A stretch of DNA of 64,000 nt. It comes from Anaerotignum sp. MB30-C6. GTDB lineage: Bacteria; Bacillota; Clostridia; Lachnospirales; Anaerotignaceae. Both the position numbers and the translations under genes were made by a program. This document shows, piece after piece, positions 1-8,028 of the stretch. How positions within the stretch are numbered: position 1 is the stretch's first letter; each line of letters begins with the position of its first letter. The DNA is taken from contig NZ_CP133078.1 in assembly GCF_030908465.1 (NCBI RefSeq), positions 2,852,001 to 2,916,000 of the forward strand. The letters are read 5' to 3'. The notes under the pieces were generated by a model that made no database searches, was not told where the DNA came from, and worked only from the letters and a program-made list of their open reading frames with translations.

Positions 1-300
1 ACCAGCCACATCATTATCCAGCCCCTTTCTTAAATCCTCAACAAATGCCTGTTTTTCGTCTATTTCCTGTTGTCTTTCATCCAAACGAACCCTTTCCTCC
101 TCCCTGGTCTCCTTGAAGGACTTCATAAAATACCCAAGCATAACCGCAATAATCTCTGTCACTACAGTAATAGATAGGGTTTCAGCTATCTGTTCTCGCC
201 CCAGAAACGCAAGAAGGTAAGAAAGCTGCAAATCAAATAATGCAATGATTAACAGCCATCTTACCGCCCGTTTGGAAAAGGTTATCTTTCTCCTTCTCAT
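1..300 (-). CDS. Phage membrane protein, 3' part cut off by window edge
   Basis: An open frame of 100 codons runs off the left edge of the window, so the C-terminus is not visible. It starts at ATG and has a basic N-terminus (MRRRK). Two hydrophobic stretches follow (about residues 14-34 and 43-60), then a highly charged, coiled-coil-like tail rich in E, R and Q. Its place downstream of the tail-fibre genes is where holins and other lysis-cassette membrane proteins usually sit. I do not recognise the family; a holin-like or lysis accessory role is an inference from size, topology and position only. Confidence 0.7.
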   Translation of the reverse strand, partial: MRRRKITFSKRAVRWLLIIALFDLQLSYLLAFLGREQIAETLSITVVTEIIAVMLGYFMKSFKETREEERVRLDERQQEIDEKQAFVEDLRKGLDNDVAG

Positions 301-304
301 GCTC

Positions 305-553
305 TCACTTCCCGTCTAAATCATGAAGCCGCTGGCCGTGGTCCCGCAACAATTTATCCTGTTCGGCGTTATGGTCCCACAACTCTTTGTGTTCATTTCG
401 ATTTGCCTTATTAAACTCTCTAAACTCCTTTGTCAGTGCTTCAAAGTTGCTGTTTAGTCTTGTAATAACCTGCGTTAGTGAAACAATCGGTTTCACCAAT
501 GCAATCACAAAGCCGAGCAATGCAAAGATGCCTAGTGCGATTTCCCAAGTCAT
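305..553 (-). CDS. Small phage membrane protein with coiled-coil tail (XhlA-like architecture)
   Basis: The 82-residue product has one N-terminal membrane segment (about residues 4-25) followed by a charged helical region (about 33-80) with heptad-like spacing and many K, E, D, N and H residues. It sits four bases upstream of the next membrane-protein gene. Hemolysin XhlA-type proteins of PBSX-like prophages have the same size range, but with the membrane segment at the C-terminus, so the orientation here is reversed. Membership of the lysis cassette is inferred from position; biochemical function is unknown. Confidence 0.7.
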   Translation of the reverse strand: MTWEIALGIFALLGFVIALVKPIVSLTQVITRLNSNFEALTKEFREFNKANRNEHKELWDHNAEQDKLLRDHGQRLHDLDGK

Positions 554-621
554 AAATTCACCCCTTTACAATGCAAAAGGCTCGGAATCTCTCCCGAACC
601 TTTTCTTAATTAATGTATTTG

Positions 622-777
622 TTAAACTACCAAGTCCTCACCTGTGATTTCCTTGTACTCTGCCGTAGTTATTTTTTTAAGTCCAACATACTGAGCAAGC
701 TGGTCTTTCCTAACAAAATTCTTTTCATACCTTGCTTTTAATGAATCATACATCTGGCTTTTTTCTACTGTACTCAT
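622..777 (-). CDS. XkdX-like small tail-region protein
   Basis: A 51-residue ORF whose ATG overlaps the stop of the upstream gene by four bases (ATGA), a sign of translational coupling. The protein is charged, with a C-terminal part reading ITTAEYKEITGEDLVV. Short XkdX-family proteins of about 50 residues sit directly after the tail-fibre genes in PBSX-like prophages and often end with a similar 'ITxEEYKEITGE' segment. Assignment rests on size, place and this tail motif; the function of the family is not established. Confidence 0.75.
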   Translation of the reverse strand: MSTVEKSQMYDSLKARYEKNFVRKDQLAQYVGLKKITTAEYKEITGEDLVV

Positions 778-1088
778 ACTGCATTACCTCCTAACACTGC
801 CAATTCAATATCCGTCATTTGCTGGGCTAACATTTCCTGCCCTTGTTGTATTTCTAAGTCACGCAATTCTGCATCGGTATTTGCCTGCATGAGTAATTCC
901 ATATCTGTTGGCCCTGGTGTTGGTTTGGGGTGTTCTATTTCTTCCCATGCACCATTGTTATATTTTTTACCCATCAGCATATTATCATATGAATCTATTG
1001 AAATCATAAGTGAATGATTAACTTTTCCTGACAATTGAGAAACACCTATACAAATATTATTTTCATCTAGCTGTGCATAGTAATACAT
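774..1088 (-). CDS. Tail-fibre-associated phage protein (XkdW-like position)
   Basis: This 104-residue protein begins MYYYAQLDENNICIGVSQL, a beginning typical of small proteins encoded just behind tail-fibre genes. The ATG at 1088 is preferred over the upstream GTG at 1097 because the purine-rich GGAG is about nine bases before the ATG but abuts the GTG. A proline-rich hinge (about residues 53-62) separates a beta-rich N-terminal half from a Q/E-rich helical C-terminal half. Function not recognised; fibre assembly or attachment is inferred from context. Confidence 0.65.
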   Translation of the reverse strand: MYYYAQLDENNICIGVSQLSGKVNHSLMISIDSYDNMLMGKKYNNGAWEEIEHPKPTPGPTDMELLMQANTDAELRDLEIQQGQEMLAQQMTDIELAVLGGNAV

Positions 1089-1105
1089 TATAATCACTCC
1101 TCTCC

Positions 1106-1696
1106 TTAATAAAATTCAATTACTTGCCAATGAGCAACGGTAGTATAATACGTATATGCAGTACTGCGAAAATTAAGCGTTGTAGAATTAGAGAAGTGTA
1201 CAGCAACTCCTATATCTATAGTTGAATATGAAACAAAGGAACCAGAGTAAAAATTAATTAGAACAAATGATTTACTTAAATCAACTTGCGAAATAGTAAC
1301 TTGTTTAGTAACTGAATCCATGCTAACAGTACCACACTGTACACTTTTAACGCATCCTTTTGAAAGAATAGAATTTAACTTTGCAAACATGCTTCCTGTG
1401 GTTACCGTTGCCCCTGTATCAGTAGGCTTTCCTAAATTTGTAATCATCCCTAGAATATCCTGAATGATTCTATTCAGTTTCCCAAATATCGTCCCCCCTG
1501 CTTCACTGCCCCCAGTGTCCACCGTTGTTCCAACATCTTGTTTAATCTCCGCCACATCCGCTTCCAACTGGGGATTGTTTCCTGCTTCGGCAATTGCAGT
1601 GTCGATTTTGTCCATGTTTGCATTGATAACAGCAATGTCCGCTGTCTCATTGTCCGCAGGCTTAACCAAGTTATAATTAGTCGTATACTGTGCCAT
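1106..1696 (-). CDS. Phage tail fibre / receptor-binding-like protein
   Basis: The 196-residue product begins with the conserved fibre N-terminal pattern YNLVKPADNE followed by INANMDKIDTAI, which is common in tail-fibre and tail-collar proteins that dock on the baseplate. A helical middle and a beta-rich, S/T/Y-rich C-terminal region (about residues 110-196) follow, fitting a short trimeric host-binding tip. Its ATG touches the stop of the upstream YmfQ-like gene. It is short for a fibre, so it may be an adaptor or a compact tip. Fold family clear, receptor unknown. Confidence 0.75.
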   Translation of the reverse strand: MAQYTTNYNLVKPADNETADIAVINANMDKIDTAIAEAGNNPQLEADVAEIKQDVGTTVDTGGSEAGGTIFGKLNRIIQDILGMITNLGKPTDTGATVTTGSMFAKLNSILSKGCVKSVQCGTVSMDSVTKQVTISQVDLSKSFVLINFYSGSFVSYSTIDIGVAVHFSNSTTLNFRSTAYTYYTTVAHWQVIEFY

Positions 1697-2229
1697 TAAA
1701 TCACCATCCTTGTTTTCAGTTCACCCCAAGTTCCTGCCTTAACATTTCCCCATGTTGTTTTTTTCAGCTCGCCCCAAACCGTGTAAGTGTATTCCAGTGT
1801 ATAGGCGATATGGGCAGGCTTAATTATATCTACCGTCCTTTTAAAATCATCCTCATTTGGCGGTATGCCCTTTACACTTACAAATTTCACAACAAATGAA
1901 TAATTCTCATTATGTTCAATCACTTCAACCTCAGCATTTGTGTAAGCCAGAGCAGTGTTTTTAATCATTTCAACCGTACAAGTTCCAGCACCTCTCATTT
2001 TTGCTTTGATTACTTCTCTGCGTTCGGCATACGGCTTAGATTCATCTGTGTAAATCCCCCATTCTTTTTCCCAAATAGACAACCCCCAAGTAGCTGTGCC
2101 TACAAAAAGCTGACTCTCCAAGTCGGAAATAGAGTAATTATTTTTATTGATTTCGTCTGTAAATGCTTTGAGAAGATTTCTAAAAACCTCACTATCTTTG
2201 TAATAATTTGGTAAATACCCTATCAGCAT
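1696..2229 (-). CDS. Baseplate wedge protein, DUF2313 (YmfQ/XkdU-like)
   Basis: This 177-residue protein begins MLIGYLPNYYKDSEVFRNLL and contains the WEKEWGI core that marks the DUF2313 (YmfQ/XkdU) family of baseplate proteins. In Mu and PBSX-like phages this protein follows the gpJ-type wedge protein and helps join the tail fibre to the baseplate. It lies between the baseplate J gene and the fibre gene, exactly as expected, with 1-base overlaps on both sides. The C-terminus carries W/G-rich short repeats (TTWGNVKAGTWGEL), probably exposed strands. Confidence 0.85.
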   Translation of the reverse strand: MLIGYLPNYYKDSEVFRNLLKAFTDEINKNNYSISDLESQLFVGTATWGLSIWEKEWGIYTDESKPYAERREVIKAKMRGAGTCTVEMIKNTALAYTNAEVEVIEHNENYSFVVKFVSVKGIPPNEDDFKRTVDIIKPAHIAYTLEYTYTVWGELKKTTWGNVKAGTWGELKTRMVI

Positions 2230-3269
2230 CAGGACAACACCACCGTTCCAAGCACAGGTATTTCTGTATCCAATAAGGGAATATTTACAATTCCGTTATT
2301 TGCCTTTAAGTCGGAATAATCGGCGATGCCGTAGGTATCATAAAGTAGGCTGCCAATTTTGGCGTAACTAGCATATGTTTTATCAAAAGCAATCTCTTTG
2401 AAATATTCAGTAAGAGTTTTTTCGAAATCTACCTTTGCCTGTTCCAATGTTCTACCATTTGCAAATACAATTGTAGCGATGATATTGATCGGCTTTTCTG
2501 TCGCACTCTCCACCGTTACTGTTGCCCCTATCGGTCGCTGCGTTTCAATGTATGCCGCCGTATCAGCTACAAGATTGCTGTCTGCCGCTCTTTTATTGCT
2601 GTCACAAATTACAACCTTTACTGTGCCATTTCCATTCCATAATGGAAAAACCTTCGCATCGCCAACGCCAGTTACGGCCTTTGCCCATTGTTTGTAATGA
2701 AATGTATTTCCACTTGTAGCTGGTGCGTTTACCTTTTCGAAGTACCGTTGCCTTAGGCTATCGTCTGCTTCTTCGTTATACCCACCGCTAAATGGCTCGG
2801 CATTGGCAACTGCTTCAACCCCTGCTAAAGTGACAGGAAAAAATTTAATAGCGTTACTTGGCACATTGCCAATCGAACCGCCTTGAACACATTGTGCGGC
2901 TACATTCTCTACCTTCGAAACTCCAATTGTCTTATCCTCTAAAATTTCAAAAGTAACTGCTTCGGATGCAACCAAGCTACCTTTTGTAATGCTTGCCCCT
3001 GCTGTCCCTGTAATTTGCACCGTACCTGTGGATTTTGTTGACAACTTTCTTTTGATTCCAATTTCTGCACATTTCCGTTCTAGGTGCACTCCTTCGGAAG
3101 TTTGGGCAAACCCATTCTTTAATATTTTTTCTTGTTCTGCATAGGATTTCTCCAACTCAATGGCCACAGGGTCAATGGCATCATAAAAAAAAGACCCTTC
3201 GGTCTTATCGTAGTTATTAGAGACATTTCCCAACATCCCGCTCCGCAATCCTTCTCTTGTTACCGTCAT
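2229..3269 (-). CDS. xkdT: Baseplate J-like wedge protein
   Basis: The 346-residue protein matches the baseplate J family (P2 gpJ, Mu gp47, PBSX XkdT). Visible hallmarks are the N-terminal EGSFFYDAIDPVAIE segment, the central 'GSIGNVPSNAI' and GGYNEEADDSLRQRY motifs, and the VFPLWNGNGTVKVVI strand. It forms the baseplate wedge that changes conformation when the contractile tail fires. It overlaps XkdS-like upstream by four bases and abuts YmfQ-like downstream, so it is in the tail operon. Length is normal for the family. Confidence 0.92.
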   Translation of the reverse strand: MTVTREGLRSGMLGNVSNNYDKTEGSFFYDAIDPVAIELEKSYAEQEKILKNGFAQTSEGVHLERKCAEIGIKRKLSTKSTGTVQITGTAGASITKGSLVASEAVTFEILEDKTIGVSKVENVAAQCVQGGSIGNVPSNAIKFFPVTLAGVEAVANAEPFSGGYNEEADDSLRQRYFEKVNAPATSGNTFHYKQWAKAVTGVGDAKVFPLWNGNGTVKVVICDSNKRAADSNLVADTAAYIETQRPIGATVTVESATEKPINIIATIVFANGRTLEQAKVDFEKTLTEYFKEIAFDKTYASYAKIGSLLYDTYGIADYSDLKANNGIVNIPLLDTEIPVLGTVVLS

Positions 3270-3709
3270 ACAATCACCCCGCTTTCGACTTCGCCGTATA
3301 TCGTTTCGGCCGTAAATTCACAAACTAACTTTCTTTTTTCTGTTAAGAAAATGAAACTATGCACCCTTGTAATTTCAGGATTCTTTGATAATGCCTGCCT
3401 TACCTCTCTTTCAATTTCTACCTTCACAAAATCAATAGGATAGCCTTTGTTAATAAAATCTAACAAGCTAATACCATACTGCTCTTGCTGTCCATTGTCG
3501 TATACTTTAAACTTAAATTTTTCCGTCTTTAGGATTTTGAGTATCCAAACCTTAACCGATTCAAGGCTATCAATCTCAACTAACCGCCCATCAATGGTTA
3601 CAAAATCGCCTTTTTTAAAGTCAAATAAGAACGATTTCCCCCTTGATTCTTCCTTTTGGGCATTTGCAACGTCCACAACGGGAAACATGGTCACCTTTGG
3701 AAACATCAC
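3266..3709 (-). CDS. xkdS: Baseplate protein, DUF2634 (XkdS-like; gp25/W-type)
   Basis: This 147-residue protein has the central motif LLDFINKGYPIDFVKVEIEREV with a short turn after the first half, and an ITRVHSF strand, typical of DUF2634/XkdS proteins related to the gp25-type baseplate lysozyme-like wedge subunits. Its position between the XkdR-like and baseplate J genes is the standard order. Four-base overlaps on both sides indicate translational coupling. A structural role in the wedge is inferred from the family; no catalytic residues are evident. Confidence 0.85.
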   Translation of the reverse strand: MMFPKVTMFPVVDVANAQKEESRGKSFLFDFKKGDFVTIDGRLVEIDSLESVKVWILKILKTEKFKFKVYDNGQQEQYGISLLDFINKGYPIDFVKVEIEREVRQALSKNPEITRVHSFIFLTEKRKLVCEFTAETIYGEVESGVIV

Positions 3710-4068
3710 AATACACCCACTTTCGATAATACATAGTAGATTTCGTTATCAGCGCTTGCTACCACAATCATCCTATCGCCTGTCCTCAATGTATCCGTGA
3801 AGGTTTCATCTGGAATGGTCACGGTGTGGGTATGTTCGTGCGTTGAACCGATAATTTCACGGCTCACTTCCACCGTGTGCATAGTTCGCCTTTTATAGCC
3901 GCTTAATAAATAATCGGCAACTACTAACTGTCCTTTATCTAAAACGAAACCATTCACATTAATCACAAGGTTAGGCGGCGGTGACAAGACAGTACCAATT
4001 GTAATTCCTTGAATGGATGGATTGTCACGCTTTTTAAACTCCGTCGCTAACTCTACGTATGGATCCAA
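3706..4068 (-). CDS. xkdR: Tail protein, DUF2577 (XkdR-like)
   Basis: A 120-residue beta-rich protein. The central segment includes 'EHTHTVTIPDETFTDTL' and the end reads GDRMIVVASADNEIYYVL, both typical of DUF2577/XkdR proteins. It lies one base after the hub protein gene and overlaps the XkdS-like gene by four bases. The family is thought to be part of the spike/hub complex at the tail tip. Functional detail is not visible in the sequence. Confidence 0.82.
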   Translation of the reverse strand: MDPYVELATEFKKRDNPSIQGITIGTVLSPPPNLVINVNGFVLDKGQLVVADYLLSGYKRRTMHTVEVSREIIGSTHEHTHTVTIPDETFTDTLRTGDRMIVVASADNEIYYVLSKVGVL

Positions 4069-5037
4069 CTACACCACCTCCAATTCCAATGTTGTTTTAT
4101 GAAGGGCTCCGATTTCGTGGTTGCAAGATTTTATGCGATACTTGCCGCTAATCTCTGTTGATGGCTCATGCACTTCCACGATTCGCCCGGCCCTTAAATC
4201 GAAGTTACCTAGCACTGTTATTTCTGCTGTTTCCACGACCTTGCCTAACTCCTTCAAGAGGTTGTTCGCAATATTTTTTGCTTGAGCAATGTTTTTTTCT
4301 TCCAGCGATTGAGTCTCTTGCAGTAAGCCGTATTTACTAATTAAACTATCATTCTTTGCTTCGGCATAAACTTGAACCTTGCTCTCGTTGCCGACATACA
4401 GCTTTATAGAGTTTTTCATTTCCTCAATGCTTCTGCTCTTTGAAGGACTACTAATGGTTGTCATACAATCTATGGGCGCAACATTATCTGCCAGTTTCAC
4501 GGTGGCTTTGACAACTTTGTCCGCAGCCTTGTAAATTTCCAGCTTTCCTCTATTCATTTCCATAATATATCTAATGCCTGTGGCTTTTTTTACTTCTTCC
4601 ATGATATCCTTGATAACCTCGGACACTTCTTTATCATAGTAAATCTTTTTGATTATTGTTTTCATGGGCGCAATGCTGCCTATCGGAACACTAAATTCCG
4701 TTAGCAACTGCTTAATTGCGGCGTCAGCCGAAACATTGTTAAATTGCTTAATTACCTTTGATTTATTCAAATAAAAAGCAAAATCGAAACAAATAAAATC
4801 TCGACTTCGCTCTTTGATGTTTTTCGCAACAACAACTCCCACGAATACTTCTTTTTTAATGTCGAAAAGCTGAACTACATCCCCCACGTCTACCTGGTGA
4901 TTCAAATAATTTACGTATGCCATTTCAAAATTAAGCTGATCTCCTAACGTGTCAGTATTGCTATCGAGAGAGATATTGCCCACCATGGCAGTTATATCCT
5001 TGCCATTTACAACTAGCACCACTTTAAACACCTCCAA
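4069..5037 (-). CDS. xkdQ: Tail hub protein, XkdQ/gpD-like
   Basis: The 322-residue product matches XkdQ-type hub proteins (gp27/gpD-like) of contractile tails. It opens with a beta-barrel (VVLVNGKDITAMVGNISLDSNTD in two strands), has a central helical region with the VSADAAIKQLLTEF motif, and ends with a second barrel that includes GRIVEVHEPSTEISGKYRI. The hub joins the tail tube to the central spike. It overlaps the preceding 119-residue gene by 14 bases. No lysozyme domain is fused, so any cell-wall hydrolase must be elsewhere. Confidence 0.88.
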   Translation of the reverse strand: MEVFKVVLVVNGKDITAMVGNISLDSNTDTLGDQLNFEMAYVNYLNHQVDVGDVVQLFDIKKEVFVGVVVAKNIKERSRDFICFDFAFYLNKSKVIKQFNNVSADAAIKQLLTEFSVPIGSIAPMKTIIKKIYYDKEVSEVIKDIMEEVKKATGIRYIMEMNRGKLEIYKAADKVVKATVKLADNVAPIDCMTTISSPSKSRSIEEMKNSIKLYVGNESKVQVYAEAKNDSLISKYGLLQETQSLEEKNIAQAKNIANNLLKELGKVVETAEITVLGNFDLRAGRIVEVHEPSTEISGKYRIKSCNHEIGALHKTTLELEVV

Positions 5038-5383
5038 AAGAAAATTCCTTTAAAGTTAGAGAATAGTATATTTTCTTGCCTTTCTTCATGCTGTAATCAA
5101 AGTTATCAATGGTTACCGCCATATTGATACTTGCCTCAGTAATAATAATGCGAAACGGAATTTTCTGTGTACGTAATTCTTCAAAAGTGCGGACAATTTC
5201 CCAGTCATCTAAAAAGCTGCTAAAGGACAACCCCTTCAGCCCCATATTGCCGATAAGGTTCAATTCCCCATTGACTGTCTGGTATGTTTCATTCCCTTGG
5301 GGGCTTGTTATCGTAAATTCAGGCGGAAGGTACGGCAACTTAATTACTCGACCCCTGTTGTTTAAGCTTATATAAATATCCAT
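5024..5383 (-). CDS. Tail protein in the XkdP position, without LysM domain
   Basis: The 119-residue protein starts MDIYISLNNRGRVIKLPYLP and continues with 'PPEFTIT', the pattern of the N-terminal domain of XkdP-like tail proteins. It also has the WEIVRTFEELRTQKIPFRI segment of that domain, split here by a short turn. In B. subtilis XkdP carries a LysM peptidoglycan-binding domain at its C-terminus; that part is absent, so this is a minimal version. It lies between the tape measure and hub genes, as xkdP does. Confidence 0.72.
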   Translation of the reverse strand: MDIYISLNNRGRVIKLPYLPPEFTITSPQGNETYQTVNGELNLIGNMGLKGLSFSSFLDDWEIVRTFEELRTQKIPFRIIITEASINMAVTIDNFDYSMKKGKKIYYSLTLKEFSFGGV

Positions 5384-5393
5384 ACCGCACCCC

Positions 5394-6962
5394 CTACATA
5401 TTTGCCAACGCTATTTTTAATTTGGGTACAATTTCTTGCGCCACTTCATCCGCTGTAATGCCCTTAGCGTTAATAACTATATTTCCAATACTAACACTTC
5501 TTCCTCCTAAAATGCCTTTTGTTTTATCTGCCGGGATAACTTGCGAGCCGTTGGGAAGATTTACAATTTCAGGCCCTTGCTCGTTAATCGAAGTCCAGCC
5601 ACCTTTCCAATATGAAGTTCCTAGGGCATTTGTATCCTTGACTCCATTTACCCCCTGTAGCCATATCTGCCCCTTTTCGTGGCGTTCCTTAACTCTCTCA
5701 TCACCTTTTTTGATGTATTCAACAGTAGCTTTAATAGGGTTTTTAAAAAAGTCTTTTAATTCTTGCCAGTTTCCCTTGACGCGCTCCTTTAGTTTACTAA
5801 ACATGTTTGCGATTCTATCGGCCATTGCTTTAACTTTTTCAGGAAATATCAAGCACCAGCCGATTAAAAGCGAAATACCTACAATGGCCCATCCGATTGG
5901 CGTCATGCTTAAAACGCCGCTAAATATAAATACCGCTATCTTTGCCGCCTCAATTGCTGCTGCAATTCCTGCAAAAATCTTTACTCCGATATAAAAGCCC
6001 GCAAAAAGCTTTATCCCATTCAGAATCGCTTCTCTGTTTTCTATAATCTTTTTAATTATTTCCCTAATTGCCTCAATAGCGGCTGGTGCATGTTCCGCCA
6101 TTGCCGCAATTCCATCCCCGATAGAATTTATCGTGTCTGTTCCTTCCTTTGAATTAATCCATTTTGATAGCTTTTCAAAAGTCGGTTGCAACTTCTCTGT
6201 AATCTTGTTCCTGATTTTATCAGCGGCATCGCTGAATTTCATGGGCATTTGCTTAAACTTATCATTTATTTCATCCGCTGAATTAAACATAGCTCTTTTA
6301 ATAATATCAGAGGTGATTTTCCCCTCTTGACTCATGTCTTTCAATTGGCCAACGGTAACGCCCATTTCCTTAGCAATCGCCTGAGCAAGCGTTGGCGCGT
6401 TTTCCATGATAGAACGGAATTCATCACCCTGCAAGCGTCCCGCCCCCATGGCCTGTGTTAATTGGTACATAGCGGCACTTTGTTCTTCCGCACTTGCTCC
6501 ACCTATCTTAAAGCTTTTGGCAAGAAGCTCTGTAAATTTTAAGATTTCATCGTTATTTTTAAATGCACCTTCCGCAACAATTCCCAACTTTGCCACAGTT
6601 GCAGAAATATCTTGGTACTTAACTCTTGCATCATCCGCTGATTTAAAAATCTTTTTGTTGAATTCCTCCACCGTTTGCTGTCCATCATTGATTAGTTTTA
6701 ATCTCGCCTGGATATCTGAGTATGCATCAGATTGCTTTATGATTGACCTCACAGCAAATCCCGCAGCCACGGCGCCGAACTGTGCGGTGCGCTTAACCAA
6801 CTTATCAATTGACTTAATGGAATCTTTCCCAAACTTCTTGATTGCATTGCTGGCCTTATTGGCTTGCCTTCGCACATCTTTCGTGTTTGCTGAAACTCGC
6901 ATCAATGGGCGACTCATCTTGTCATTCAGCGTTAATATTGTGTTAATCACCTTGGTTGCCAA
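5394..6962 (-). CDS. Tail tape measure protein
   Basis: This 522-residue protein has the TP901/lambda-type tape-measure domain at about residues 65-250 (segments ALAQAIAKEMGVTVGQLKDMS and GKITSDIIKRAMF, each with family-typical spacing). A hydrophobic middle (about 318-375) and a charged coiled C-terminal part follow. The TTG start at 6962 directly follows the TGA of the frameshifted chaperone frame, and GGGGGTG precedes it. Tape measures set tail length, roughly 1.5 angstrom per residue, so a short tail near 75-80 nm is expected. It is much shorter than PBSX XkdO. Confidence 0.9.
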   Translation of the reverse strand: MATKVINTILTLNDKMSRPLMRVSANTKDVRRQANKASNAIKKFGKDSIKSIDKLVKRTAQFGAVAAGFAVRSIIKQSDAYSDIQARLKLINDGQQTVEEFNKKIFKSADDARVKYQDISATVAKLGIVAEGAFKNNDEILKFTELLAKSFKIGGASAEEQSAAMYQLTQAMGAGRLQGDEFRSIMENAPTLAQAIAKEMGVTVGQLKDMSQEGKITSDIIKRAMFNSADEINDKFKQMPMKFSDAADKIRNKITEKLQPTFEKLSKWINSKEGTDTINSIGDGIAAMAEHAPAAIEAIREIIKKIIENREAILNGIKLFAGFYIGVKIFAGIAAAIEAAKIAVFIFSGVLSMTPIGWAIVGISLLIGWCLIFPEKVKAMADRIANMFSKLKERVKGNWQELKDFFKNPIKATVEYIKKGDERVKERHEKGQIWLQGVNGVKDTNALGTSYWKGGWTSINEQGPEIVNLPNGSQVIPADKTKGILGGRSVSIGNIVINAKGITADEVAQEIVPKLKIALANM

Positions 6963-7522
6963 TCATTTCACCCCCAACGCATTATACTTTGCCATTTCCT
7001 CTTCGTAAAAACGCTCTCTTGCACAATGCAGAAATACCTTCTCGGCATAACTTAAATTTGCGAGGTCAGATAATCTCCAACCTCGCAACACATAAAAGGC
7101 ATACATTTCAAAGTCTGCATCGTGCTTTATCAGTTTTTTACTTCGTCGGCATAGCTGCCAATTCCAGACGCTCCAAGCAATTCGGAACCGACCTCCAAGA
7201 TATCAGCTAGTTCAAATAAAACCCTAACTACATCGTACGGGTCTTTAACTTCAAGCTGTTCATGCAATTCTGGCTTTTGCAGCATTGAGCAACAGTGATA
7301 AATCAACTTTCTATAACTTTCTGCGGTTTGCTCTGTAGTTTGTCGCAACCCAATTTCATCCACGATTTCAAGAACAAACTCATCTTTCGGCCTGCTAAAA
7401 ATCATGGTTTTCCCTGCCGACGGAATTAAGATTTCAACCGGCTTTTGTACCCGTTCCTCTTTCTTTGTTCTCATTGCAATCAATTCATCAAAAGTCATTT
7501 GTTCCATTTTGCCTTTTTGCAT
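6963..7522 (-). CDS. Tail assembly chaperone, long -1 frameshift form (G-T type)
   Basis: A -1 slip at A AAA AAC (7133-7139) lets ribosomes avoid the TGA at 7130-7132 and read 56 more codons to a TGA at 6963-6965, giving about 186 residues. The extension begins LIKHDADFEMYAFYVLRGWR and keeps good amino-acid composition with no stop, filling exactly the gap up to the tape measure TTG. This is the well-known lambda gpG/gpGT and P2 E/E' arrangement. The heptamer is in the correct zero-frame phase (GT-A AAA AAC). Strongly supported by sequence; slip efficiency is unknown. Confidence 0.88.
7130..7522 (-). CDS. xkdN: Tail assembly chaperone, short form (XkdN-like)
   Basis: The 130-residue short form ends at a TGA that directly follows a slippery heptamer (A AAA AAC, 7133-7139). 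The ATG at 7522 is chosen because AAGGGGCGG stands eight bases upstream; the longer GTG start at 7555 has no ribosome site. Residues include the conserved 'MTFDELIAMRTKKEERVQKP' start and a VLELADI-like helical end. Chaperones of this type bind the tape measure protein while the tube polymerises. The stop is bypassed in the long form described in the next entry. Confidence 0.88.
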   Translation of the reverse strand: MQKGKMEQMTFDELIAMRTKKEERVQKPVEILIPSAGKTMIFSRPKDEFVLEIVDEIGLRQTTEQTAESYRKLIYHCCSMLQKPELHEQLEVKDPYDVVRVLFELADILEVGSELLGASGIGSYADEVKN

Positions 7523-7549
7523 ACTTTTCCGCCCCTTCGCAATCAAATC

Positions 7550-7573
7550 AAACACCCGCTAAAACAGGTGTTT
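7550..7573 (-). terminator. Weak hairpin between tube and chaperone genes
   Basis: The arms AAACACC (7550-7556) and GGTGTTT (7567-7573) form a 7-bp stem with a 10-base loop. On the leftward transcript it is followed by GATTTGATT rather than a clean U-run. It could act as a partial terminator that lowers chaperone and tape-measure expression relative to the abundant sheath and tube proteins, but the evidence is only the inverted repeat. Confidence 0.3.
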
Positions 7574-7594
7574 AGACACATTTACTAAATCATT

Positions 7595-8017
7595 TTAAGC
7601 GATCATTTCAAGCACCTCATAATCCGAGAATTTATAAGGAAGTTCTTCTTCAATTAACGCTTTACTCTCGAACTTGGCCAGCATCATCTCTGTAAACACA
7701 ATCTCAGATAACGCCACACGCTCCGACTTCTTAGTGTTCTTATCTTCTAACTGAGTTACGATTTTCAAATCAGGCTCTACTCCCGTCTTGAATTTATCCG
7801 CCAAAAGTCTTAATGCTGTACTGTCTATTTTGTGCAACACAAGAGTTCCTTCACCTGTCCATCCTGTGTATACATGATGGGTTGCAAAATCACCAACAAA
7901 GTCCGCTTCTTCGTAATTGCCTGAAATCTTCGCCTCAATGCTTTTGATTTGTGCTAATAACTGACCATCAAGCCATACATTTCCCGTGGTACCGGTTAAA
8001 ATTCTATTCTTCTTCAT
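7595..8017 (-). CDS. xkdM: Tail tube protein (XkdM-like)
   Basis: This 140-residue protein matches XkdM/gpFII-type tail tube proteins: the N-terminal RILTGTTGNVWLDGQLLAQI segment, the EEADFVGDFATHHVYTGWTG segment (both family-typical), and a C-terminal EELPYKFSDYEVLEM. Tube proteins stack as hexamers inside the contractile sheath. It lies 11 bases after the sheath gene and before the frameshifted chaperone, the canonical order. Confidence 0.9.
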   Translation of the reverse strand: MKKNRILTGTTGNVWLDGQLLAQIKSIEAKISGNYEEADFVGDFATHHVYTGWTGEGTLVLHKIDSTALRLLADKFKTGVEPDLKIVTQLEDKNTKKSERVALSEIVFTEMMLAKFESKALIEEELPYKFSDYEVLEMIA

Positions 8018-8028
8018 CGTCTCACCCC

